Positions 8,059 to 15,212 of a stretch of DNA of 40,648 nucleotides are shown one piece after another. Position 1 is the stretch's first letter. Every line of letters starts with the position of its first letter. Made by a program: the position numbers and the translations under genes. Under the pieces are notes generated by a model. The model made no database searches. It was not told the origin of the DNA and worked only from the letters and a program-made list of their open reading frames with translations. The DNA comes from Chitinophagales bacterium (GTDB taxonomy: Bacteria; Bacteroidota; Bacteroidia; Chitinophagales; Saprospiraceae), in the NCBI GenBank assembly GCA_013297745.1, contig JAAFIM010000025.1, positions 4,815-45,462 of the forward strand, given 5' to 3'.

Positions 8059-8589
8059 ATGGGTAAAATAGCTATAGAGAATATAAAAATTTACGCTTTT
8101 CACGGCTATTACGAAGAAGAGCAGAAAATAGGCGCAGAGTATTCGGTGGATGTGTATTTGGAAACTAATTTTACCAAAGCAGCCAGCGGCGACGACCTGG
8201 AGGGCACTATCAATTACGAAACCATAGCCCGAATTATCAAAACTGAGATGGCTAAAAAATCCAAGCTGATAGAACACGTTATGCAGCGCATCATCAACAG
8301 GATAAAAAACATTTTTGATACTATAGAAACGCTAACGGTGAGAATTAGCAAACTCAACCCGCCTTTGGGCGTGGATACAGCCCGCGTGTATGTAGAACAT
8401 ACGGAAAGTTACGTGCAAAAATGCGCCAAATGTGGTAAAAATTTCCTTTCGCAAATACCAGGCGATAATTGGACTAAACACGGGCTGATTTATCCCGAAA
8501 CTCGCGCCACTTTGACCCGTACTTTTGGCGCGGCTATGTGTAAAGCTTGTTTGGAACCTCATTTTATCAAAGCCCAACCCGAAGAATAG
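8059..8589 (+). CDS. folB: Dihydroneopterin aldolase with C-terminal zinc-ribbon-like extension
   Basis: FolB cleaves 7,8-dihydroneopterin to 6-hydroxymethyl-dihydropterin and glycolaldehyde in folate synthesis. Residues 1-118 form the complete family domain: KIYAFHGYYEEEQKIGAEY at the substrate-binding end, INYETIA in the middle, and the catalytic lysine Lys98 in VRISKLNPP. Bacterial FolB usually ends here at 115-125 residues. This one continues to 176 with CAKCG (Cys122, Cys125) and CKAC (Cys161, Cys164), a paired CxxC layout that suggests a bound zinc. Its role is unknown. The start is ATG 8059 with no clear ribosome-binding site, as is normal in this phylum. The SWIM protein gene follows after 30 nt in the same direction and may be cotranscribed. 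Confidence 0.88.
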   Translation: MGKIAIENIKIYAFHGYYEEEQKIGAEYSVDVYLETNFTKAASGDDLEGTINYETIARIIKTEMAKKSKLIEHVMQRIINRIKNIFDTIETLTVRISKLNPPLGVDTARVYVEHTESYVQKCAKCGKNFLSQIPGDNWTKHGLIYPETRATLTRTFGAAMCKACLEPHFIKAQPEE

Positions 8590-8619
8590 CTGACGATAGG
8601 GCAAAAAAGCGAATTATTT

Positions 8620-9993
8620 ATGTGGAATTTGGAAAAAATAGCCGCCTTAGCCCCCGACCCCTCCACCGAAAAACGCGGAAGAGGTTTAGCCAATAGCAAA
8701 GATTGGTCTGGATTGGGTACAAACGGGCAATATATTTGGGGTTTTTGTAAGGGTTCGGGTACAAATCCGTACAAAAGTCAAATTGATACCCAATCGCCCG
8801 CTTTTAGCTGTACTTGTCCCGTGTTCAAACCACCCTGCAAGCACGTTTTAGGGCTATTTTTTTACTGGGTACAACAACCCCAAACATTCGCACAAATCGC
8901 TGAAAATCAACTCCCTGATTGGGTGCAAGCGTGGGTAGAAAAACGCAATCAAAAAGCAGCTAAAAAAACTGTAGAAAAAACGCCCGAAGAGCTGCAAAAG
9001 TCAGCCGAAGAGAAACAAAAACGTTGGGAAAAACGGCTCAATTTGATGCAATCGGGGATAGAAGAGCTGGAATTGTGGTTAATGGACGTAGCGCGGCAGG
9101 GTTTTGCCAACGTGGACATACTCAACAGCAGCTTTTGGGCGAATATAGCCGCCCGTATGAACGATGCACAAATGCCCAGATTGGGTTCTTTATTGAAAGA
9201 AACCCCCATTTTATTAGCACAGCAGAGCGAATGGACAGAATTATTAACCCGCCGACTGGGAGAACTGTTCTTAGTGGTGAAAATGTTTAATAAAAAAGAA
9301 TTTTTGACCGAATCTCAACAGGATAATCTGCTGGAAATTGTGGGCGTAACTAGCAAAAAAGCGGAAGTCTTGGCAGAAAATAGCCCTATATCGGGCAATT
9401 GGCTGGTTATGGGGGTCAAAATTGAAAATGATATAGAAAATAGAGAGTTTAGAAGGGTTTGGCTAAAACAAATCAACGGGGATAAAATGGCTATGTTGTT
9501 GGATTTTTCTGGGTTTTCGCAGCCGTACGAACAACATTTTACGATTAATACTGTATTTAAAGGGGAGGTTACTTTTTATCCCAGCATAATTGAGCAAAGG
9601 GCTTTATTAAACAATAGTTATTCTCAACCTTTAGATTGGCAAATCAAACAACTAAATCCTATAGCTGATTTTACCCACTTGCAACAGCAATTTGCGGAAG
9701 CGGTTGCGCAAAAAGTTATTTTAAATCATATTATCGCGCTGGTAGAAGCAGCTAAGGTGATTTTGATAAAAAATAATCCTTTTTTGATAGATAAAGACCA
9801 TAAAATTATAGCCATTGCAGAAAAGAACAAAAATGCTATATATAGGTTAAAGGCTATGAGTATGGGAAATTATATCCCTGTATTTGGTTTATTTGATGGC
9901 AATTATTTTGAACCCATTAGTTGTGTTTGGCAGAATAAAATCATTAGTTTACAGGAGCAAATTATACACTTTCAACAAAAAACAAATTTATAA
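8620..9993 (+). CDS. SWIM zinc-finger domain protein
   Basis: The 457-aa protein carries a SWIM motif, CxC-x6-CxH, at Cys64, Cys66, Cys73 and His75 (FSCTCPVFKPPCKHVLGL). SWIM fingers bind zinc and often DNA or protein. The opening (LAPDPSTEKRGRGLA, then WSGLGTNGQYIWGFCKGSG) is characteristic of a bacterial SWIM family. From memory, this family is often encoded beside a MoxR-type AAA+ ATPase and a VWA protein; none of those is in this window. A charged helical region (about residues 95-140) follows the finger. The rest lacks a recognisable domain. The cellular role is unknown. Neighbours are folB upstream and a secreted adhesin 30 nt downstream. Confidence 0.8.
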   Translation: MWNLEKIAALAPDPSTEKRGRGLANSKDWSGLGTNGQYIWGFCKGSGTNPYKSQIDTQSPAFSCTCPVFKPPCKHVLGLFFYWVQQPQTFAQIAENQLPDWVQAWVEKRNQKAAKKTVEKTPEELQKSAEEKQKRWEKRLNLMQSGIEELELWLMDVARQGFANVDILNSSFWANIAARMNDAQMPRLGSLLKETPILLAQQSEWTELLTRRLGELFLVVKMFNKKEFLTESQQDNLLEIVGVTSKKAEVLAENSPISGNWLVMGVKIENDIENREFRRVWLKQINGDKMAMLLDFSGFSQPYEQHFTINTVFKGEVTFYPSIIEQRALLNNSYSQPLDWQIKQLNPIADFTHLQQQFAEAVAQKVILNHIIALVEAAKVILIKNNPFLIDKDHKIIAIAEKNKNAIYRLKAMSMGNYIPVFGLFDGNYFEPISCVWQNKIISLQEQIIHFQQKTNL

Positions 9994-10023
9994 ACAAGTA
10001 TTAAAATTATAAAACCAAAATAT

Positions 10024-12726
10024 ATGAATTTTAAAAATTACCAATGGCTATTTCTTAGCTGGTTTTTAGGCGCTAGTTCTGGACTATGGGCGCAAAATTT
10101 TCTAAATGGTGATTTCGCAACACCACTTGGGGGCATGAATAATTGTGATGCAGGCGCCAACTGGACAACTTCATCGGGAGCTTTAGCACCCCAATATACG
10201 GATTGTTGTAATACTCCAAATATAGGCTTTTGGGTTGACCTGACCCCTTGTGGAGGATTTGGAAACGGTTCATTTGTAGAACAAACTGTGACAGGGCTTA
10301 CCATTGGCCAACAATACAACGTAAGTTTTAGATTAGGCACGCTTTGTGGCTGGGACGTGAGCGATGCTGGCGCCTATGTATCTGTAAATGGTACTCAAAT
10401 TGGGGGACGTTTATTTAACAACAATTTCAGTTGTGTAGCCAATACGATGAATTGGTTGACGGTAACTTCCAATAATTTTACCGCTACTGCCACCTCCGCA
10501 ACGATAAGAATCACAGGCGAAGGCAGATGTTCAGCCAACAGCCCCACAAGTGGTGGTTTTGCTTGTACGCCTGTGGGTAGTTTGGGCAATCCTGGAGTTA
10601 TGGGTTTGGATGATGTAGTTTTAAATAGAGTAACGGCAGCTTGTACTATAGGCAACACAGCCACTTTTACCAACCCAAGTTGTTTGAATAATGATGGCAC
10701 GGCAGCAGTTACAGCCACCAACGCGCAAGGCTCAGTGTCTTATCTTTGGTCTAATGGGCGCACGACCTCATCAGTTACAGGTTTGGCGGCAGGTACTTAT
10801 ACGGTAACTATCACAGACTCTGTATCAACAAGCGGCAGCACAGTAACTGTTTTTTCCGATGCGATAAACGCAGGTTCAGCGTGGACACTCAACGTTCCTA
10901 CAGGTGCTAACGGTGCAGACAATAACTTTTGGGTTATTAATGATAATGAGGGCGGAGTAGTCGTCAATAATTGCGGTGTAGCTGGTGGCGGGGACGCTAC
11001 TCTACACATCACCAGCGTATTCAATCCAAGTGGTGGGGCAGCCTATAATGCGGGTTTAGGTTTGGGCATTTGTGGTGCACCCCTGTTTTTGTGTTCAGAA
11101 ACTAATATGCGTGCCGAGTCTGCAACATTCTCTACTGTAGGCAGAAGCAATTTAACCCTTGACTTTGATTATATAGCCAATGGAGATGCTTTATTAGATA
11201 ACGCTTCTGTGTTCTATAATGCAGGCGCAGGCTGGCAGCTATTGGATAACTCTTTCAAATCTACCACTTGTCCTAGCGGACAAGGACTTTGGACTAGAGC
11301 AACCTACACTTTGCCAGCAGCAGCAGAGAATCAACCTGTTGTACAAATTGCTTTTAATTGGACTAATAACGACGACGGCGCGGGAACTGACCCTTCTGTA
11401 GCGATTAATAACGTGTTGGTAACAGCTTCAAGCACTGGCGCGGCTCTTGTTTGTACGGTTGTGGATACTTTTGTATTAACCGCCCCAGCAGGTTTTACTG
11501 TTGCGGCAAGCAACACCAATATCGGTTGTGTAAATACCACAGGCACAGCTACAGTCACCACCAATCAAGGCGCAGCCCCTTTTACCTTCCAATGGTCTAA
11601 CAATCGCACTACCCAAACCATCACAGGGCTTGCGGTTGGTTCGTACGCGGTAACTGTAACGGATGCCAATAACTGCCAACAAACCGCTAGCGTAAGTGTT
11701 GTGAATGCTTCTACCAGCGTTTCTGTTACTATAGTAAGCACCAATAATGTGTCTTGCTTTGGTGCAAACGATGGCGGTATCAATATCACCCCTGTAGGGG
11801 GTACCGCTCCTTATACTTTTGGTTGGTCTAATGGCACAACTACAGAGGATTTAACCAACGTAGATGGTGGTTTTTATGCGGTCAACGTGTTTGATGCCAA
11901 CGGCTGTTTTACCAACACCAACCCTATATTCATCAGCTCGCCCGATTCTTTCACCTTGAGAGTAGATACCAACAGTTTATTGTTGTGCAATAACCTAAAT
12001 GCGGGCAATTTAACCGCTGTAGCTGCTGGTGGTTCTCAACCGCTTAGCTATAACTGGTCAAATGGGGCTACTACTGCCAATATCGCCAACCTATCTCAAG
12101 GCAGTTATATCATCACCGTATCTCAAGGCAACGGTTGTACCGCCACTTTATCCCAAACTATAGCACTTAATGCGCCTATTATACCCAATTTGGCTGCTTT
12201 TGTGAGTGTAAATGGCACGACTTCAGTAACTACTACTATAGGTTCTACTGTAGATATTAGCGTAGGCAACGACCAAACCGCACAAGGGGTTACTTATCAA
12301 TGGACTGCTAACCCTACAGTAACTATACCCAACGCTACCAACGCCGTTACTACCATTAGCCCTTTGACCACAACTACAGTTACTGTGGCTGCTTTATCGC
12401 CCAACAACTGCTCTGCTACAGCTGATTTGGTGATTAATATCACCGCTTCATTGAATTTGCCTTCTGCATTTACCCCTAATGGCGATAATAACAACGAACG
12501 CTTCCGCCCGCTTAACTTCCCAGTTAGCAATATCCGCAAATTTACCATATTCAACCGCTGGGGACAGGTCGTTTATGACGATAATACCCTCACTAATGGG
12601 GGTTGGGATGGCAAACTAAACGGGGTAGAACAGCCTCGCGATGCTTATGTGTATCTGTTGGAAGTGCAAGAACCGCAGAAAACAACCACTACCACTTTAC
12701 GCGGTGAGTTTACATTGATTAGATAG
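10024..12726 (+). CDS. Large secreted protein with SprB-type repeats and T9SS type B (gliding-motility-type) C-terminus
   Basis: The 900-aa product has a signal peptide ending near SGLWAQ (residue 24). An N-terminal beta-sandwich-like, cysteine-containing region covers about 25-205. Several SprB-like repeats follow, recognisable by the pattern SYLWSNGRTTSSVTGLAAGTYTVTITD and its relatives (FTFQWSNNRTTQTITGL, YTFGWSNGTTTEDLTNV, YNWSNGATTANIANL). Another beta-sandwich-like insertion lies between the first and second repeats. The last 85 residues form the type B sorting domain (LPSAFTPNGDNNNERF, FNRWGQVVYDD, WDGKLNG). SprB-family proteins are surface adhesins, and some are moved by the gliding motor; here that is an inference. 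Base composition is richer in GC than in neighbouring genes, as expected for Thr/Gly/Ala-rich repeats. A strong terminator follows. Confidence 0.9.
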   Translation: MNFKNYQWLFLSWFLGASSGLWAQNFLNGDFATPLGGMNNCDAGANWTTSSGALAPQYTDCCNTPNIGFWVDLTPCGGFGNGSFVEQTVTGLTIGQQYNVSFRLGTLCGWDVSDAGAYVSVNGTQIGGRLFNNNFSCVANTMNWLTVTSNNFTATATSATIRITGEGRCSANSPTSGGFACTPVGSLGNPGVMGLDDVVLNRVTAACTIGNTATFTNPSCLNNDGTAAVTATNAQGSVSYLWSNGRTTSSVTGLAAGTYTVTITDSVSTSGSTVTVFSDAINAGSAWTLNVPTGANGADNNFWVINDNEGGVVVNNCGVAGGGDATLHITSVFNPSGGAAYNAGLGLGICGAPLFLCSETNMRAESATFSTVGRSNLTLDFDYIANGDALLDNASVFYNAGAGWQLLDNSFKSTTCPSGQGLWTRATYTLPAAAENQPVVQIAFNWTNNDDGAGTDPSVAINNVLVTASSTGAALVCTVVDTFVLTAPAGFTVAASNTNIGCVNTTGTATVTTNQGAAPFTFQWSNNRTTQTITGLAVGSYAVTVTDANNCQQTASVSVVNASTSVSVTIVSTNNVSCFGANDGGINITPVGGTAPYTFGWSNGTTTEDLTNVDGGFYAVNVFDANGCFTNTNPIFISSPDSFTLRVDTNSLLLCNNLNAGNLTAVAAGGSQPLSYNWSNGATTANIANLSQGSYIITVSQGNGCTATLSQTIALNAPIIPNLAAFVSVNGTTSVTTTIGSTVDISVGNDQTAQGVTYQWTANPTVTIPNATNAVTTISPLTTTTVTVAALSPNNCSATADLVINITASLNLPSAFTPNGDNNNERFRPLNFPVSNIRKFTIFNRWGQVVYDDNTLTNGGWDGKLNGVEQPRDAYVYLLEVQEPQKTTTTTLRGEFTLIR

Positions 12727-12751
12727 ATTTACAACCGTTGTATACAAACAT

Positions 12752-12786
12752 AAAAAGCCCGTTCGCATCATACGAACGGGCTTTTT
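12752..12786. terminator. Strong bidirectional intrinsic terminator
   Basis: A perfect 14-bp stem (AAAAAGCCCGTTCG with CGAACGGGCTTTTT) encloses a 7-nt loop. A-run and T-run flanks make it usable in both directions, between the adhesin gene and the convergent WG-repeat gene. Confidence 0.92.
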
Positions 12787-12899
12787 TATATCCATTTTTT
12801 TTATAAAACAAACCCGCTAATAGACATCGGAGGGTTTGATAAGGTATAAACTGCTGAAGTTTTTACAAATTTTTACTATCGTGGTTGATTATGATACAC

Positions 12900-13643
12900 T
12901 TATAAGGATAAAATCCAATCCCCGTTCTCGGCTATAATTAGCCTGCTATGGTCAAAATTGGTAACCAAAGCCGCCCCGTTATAAAAAGGTTCTACCTGCA
13001 TATAACGTTCTTTATACAAAGCTCGCCCGTTTTTATCCGTATGATGATAACCCCGCTCATCTCTCGCAGTGGCTATGTTTTTATGAAATACGCCCAAATC
13101 TAAAAAGTGGCTATTTTCGTACTGCAAATGCCCGTTCAAATCAATATGGTTATAATATCCGTCGGACATCTTAACCACCGCAAAACCATCTTTATAATCT
13201 CCAGCGTAAATATACTCATCGTTATAGTAACGCTGCCCGTTTTCGTTCAAATGAAAGTATAATTTATCGGCTCTTACCACCACTTTATCCTGTTGATAGT
13301 TGCCCGCCCACGTATAATTATCATCATACACCCGCTTGCCTGCTGTATTAATGTGAAAACAATTCCCCCCAAAATCATTCACGGCTGCTTTGCCAAAATA
13401 ATAGCCAAAAACGCGCTGATATTGCTCTGGGTAGATAAAATTGCCCGCCGTATTTATGTGTTTCCAGATATAATATCGGTCGCCGTCTAAGTGTTTTTTT
13501 AATATCTTGACCGCCGCCAACCCTTCGGAGTGAAATTTTAACCCCTCTTCTATATCCAAGTGGGAAAAAATAGGCTGTCCTTTGTACAAATAACCGTCGG
13601 CAGCAGGGGCAAGTTCTATATCTCGGTAACTTAATCCGCTCAT
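12900..13643 (-). CDS. WG-like repeat protein
   Basis: The 247-aa protein is built of about five to six units of roughly 35-40 residues with the pattern (H/N)-x-(D/N)-x-x-G-x-x-x-Y-x-x-x-Y-x-x-x-x-x-(F/Y)-x-x-G-x-A-x-V. Examples are HINTAGKRVYDDNYTWAG, HLNENGQRYYNDEYIYAG, HIDLNGHLQYEN and HHTDKNGRALYKERY. These resemble WG-type beta repeats that form a propeller or solenoid used in binding. There is no signal peptide, so it is probably cytoplasmic. Its start lies 29 nt downstream of the methyltransferase stop, so the two form an operon. From memory, similar repeats occur fused to methyltransferases in other bacteria, which fits this pairing. The function is unknown; a sensing or substrate-recruiting role is a guess. 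Confidence 0.65.
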   Translation of the reverse strand: MSGLSYRDIELAPAADGYLYKGQPIFSHLDIEEGLKFHSEGLAAVKILKKHLDGDRYYIWKHINTAGNFIYPEQYQRVFGYYFGKAAVNDFGGNCFHINTAGKRVYDDNYTWAGNYQQDKVVVRADKLYFHLNENGQRYYNDEYIYAGDYKDGFAVVKMSDGYYNHIDLNGHLQYENSHFLDLGVFHKNIATARDERGYHHTDKNGRALYKERYMQVEPFYNGAALVTNFDHSRLIIAENGDWILSL

Positions 13644-13672
13644 AGTTGATTTTTTTTAGGGTTTAAAATGGA

Positions 13673-14620
13673 TTACATTCGCTCACAAACGGTCAGCGTT
13701 TGCAGATTATTAAACAATTTTTTATCCACAATCTCAAAATTGTGCGTATTCAACAAACGTTTATATTCGCAACCGCTGCGCTCGTGGCTTTTACACATCA
13801 GCAACATATTTAGAGATAATAAATTGGCTTTAATTTCGTCTTGCATCAGTTCAAAAACATACAATTTGCCCCCTTGTGGGAGGGCGTTATAGCAGTTGTT
13901 TAAAATAATCCCCGCTTGTTGGTCGTCCCAATCGTGCAAAACCCGCGCTAAAATTATCGCTTCAGCTGCAAATAAAAACGGTTGGAAAAAATTTAACGGT
14001 TTCAACTCTACATTTTCGGGCATCGCGGTAGCTAAATTAAGCACTTCGGGCAAATCTGCGAGTATAAATTTTTTATCGGGGTAGGTTTTTGCCAAATTTT
14101 TGATTAAAACCCCCAACCCACCGCCTATATCTGCGGTAATTGTGGGCAAATCGGTTAAAAAATCGCCCACTTTTGCATAATCTTCTCGCGCATATTCAGC
14201 CATAGCTAGGTGATAATTAGCCAATTTGTTCGGTTTGTCTTGCAAATAGGCAAAAAATGGGCTATTATATGCCCGCTCAAAAGCTGGCTGGGCGGTTTTA
14301 AGGGTATAATCTAAACCTTGCCACGCGTTCAAATGCTCTTCTCCCCACAAAATACAGGCGTTTTTCCACCCGTTGGGCTGATTATCGCATAATTGCAACC
14401 CTTTGGGGCTGCAAACGTATTCGTTGGAGGCGGTTATTTGATAAAGATATTCTTCTTCGGTGAGAAAATTGACTAAAAATTGAACCGCAACGGGTTGCGT
14501 TTGGCTTTGTTTGCAAAAGTTTTCTATAGTATTGGGGCTTATAAATAAATCAAATAGGTTTATTTTACACGCATTTTGCACCGCCAAAAAGTGCCAATAC
14601 TGGGTGAATAAGGCTTGCAT
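13673..14620 (-). CDS. SAM-dependent O-methyltransferase (acetylserotonin/hydroxyneurosporene-type)
   Basis: The 315-aa product, taken from ATG 14620, has the layout of the plant/bacterial small-molecule O-methyltransferase family. An N-terminal helical dimerisation domain (LFDLFISPNTIENFCKQ) is followed by the SAM fold. SAM motif I reads TADIGGGLGVLIKNLAKTYPDKKFILADLPEVL. The acidic-loop region reads AIILARVLHDWDDQQAGIILNNCYNALPQGGKLYVFE, in which HDWDD supplies the general-base histidine of the family. An ATG at 14698 would add 26 hydrophobic residues (MRLVLLLCCF...) unlike the family, so I prefer 14620. The substrate is unknown. It is the first gene of a two-gene operon with the WG-like repeat protein. 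Upstream lies a hairpin array and a tandem repeat. Confidence 0.85.
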   Translation of the reverse strand: MQALFTQYWHFLAVQNACKINLFDLFISPNTIENFCKQSQTQPVAVQFLVNFLTEEEYLYQITASNEYVCSPKGLQLCDNQPNGWKNACILWGEEHLNAWQGLDYTLKTAQPAFERAYNSPFFAYLQDKPNKLANYHLAMAEYAREDYAKVGDFLTDLPTITADIGGGLGVLIKNLAKTYPDKKFILADLPEVLNLATAMPENVELKPLNFFQPFLFAAEAIILARVLHDWDDQQAGIILNNCYNALPQGGKLYVFELMQDEIKANLLSLNMLLMCKSHERSGCEYKRLLNTHNFEIVDKKLFNNLQTLTVCERM

Positions 14621-14698
14621 CGCTAATTTTTTTATTATATAAATGTTTAGTAAATTTTTAATGTGAATAAAACAACACAACAATAACACAAGGCGCAC

Positions 14699-14856
14699 TC
14701 AATAGCGTGGGGTTTTACACCCCACGCACAAAATTAAATAAAAAAAACAATATATTTTATTGAAAATTATTATCATTTATCGCCGCGTGGGGTGTCGCTT
14801 ACGCGCAGCTTGATGCAGCTTTGCTGCCTCTGCGGTTTAAACCCCACGCTATTGAG
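14699..14856. repeat. Palindromic hairpin element
   Basis: An 18-bp perfect inverted repeat (14699-14716 and 14839-14856, CTCAATAGCGTGGGGTTT) bounds the element. Inside are a hairpin GCGTGGGG...CCCCACGC at 14705-14727 and a longer imperfect foldback from about 14784 to 14850. It shares the GGGGTTTTACACCCC core with the array at 24941-25115. It begins just past the alternative start of the methyltransferase and covers much of the 14621-15212 gap. Confidence 0.8.
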
Positions 14857-14925
14857 CCTATCTATTGTTTTTTTTACTAAATATCTCTTTCTGTTTTAAA
14901 CTCTTTGGTTATAATTCTGCTTAAC

Positions 14926-15192
14926 AAATGGGCATATTACAAGTATAAACTATACTCATATACTTTCCAAATGGGCATATTACAGGTATAAACTATACTC
15001 ATATACTTTCCAAATGGGCATATTACAGGTATAAACTATACTCATATACTTTCCAAATGGGCATTTTCAGACCAAAACTATACTCATATACTTTCCAAAT
15101 GGGCATTTTCAGACCAAAACTATACTTATATACTTTCCAAATGGGCATTTTCAGACCAAAACTATACTCATATACTTTCCAAATGGGCATTT
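14926..15192. repeat. 42/43-bp tandem repeat, six copies plus a partial seventh
   Basis: The units start at 14926, 14969, 15012, 15055, 15097, 15139 and 15181, each opening AAATGGGCAT. The first three are 43 bp and contain a TATTACAGGTATAAAC-like segment. The next three are 42 bp and contain TTTCAGACCAAAAC instead. All end with CATATACTTTCC (one has TTATATACTTTCC). The array ends about 20 nt past the stop of the glycosyltransferase/radical-SAM gene. Open frames through the 42-bp part are a by-product of its length being a multiple of three. Confidence 0.9.
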
Positions 15193-15212
15193 TTGGTTTA
15201 AAAGCGGACATT

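Noticed and set aside
10395-11024. Several Val/Thr-rich frames antisense to the adhesin gene
   Set aside because: They arise from the repetitive composition of the adhesin; no start context or domain supports them.
14926-15192. CRISPR-like array of 42-43 bp periodicity
   Set aside because: The whole unit is conserved, so there are no unique spacers.
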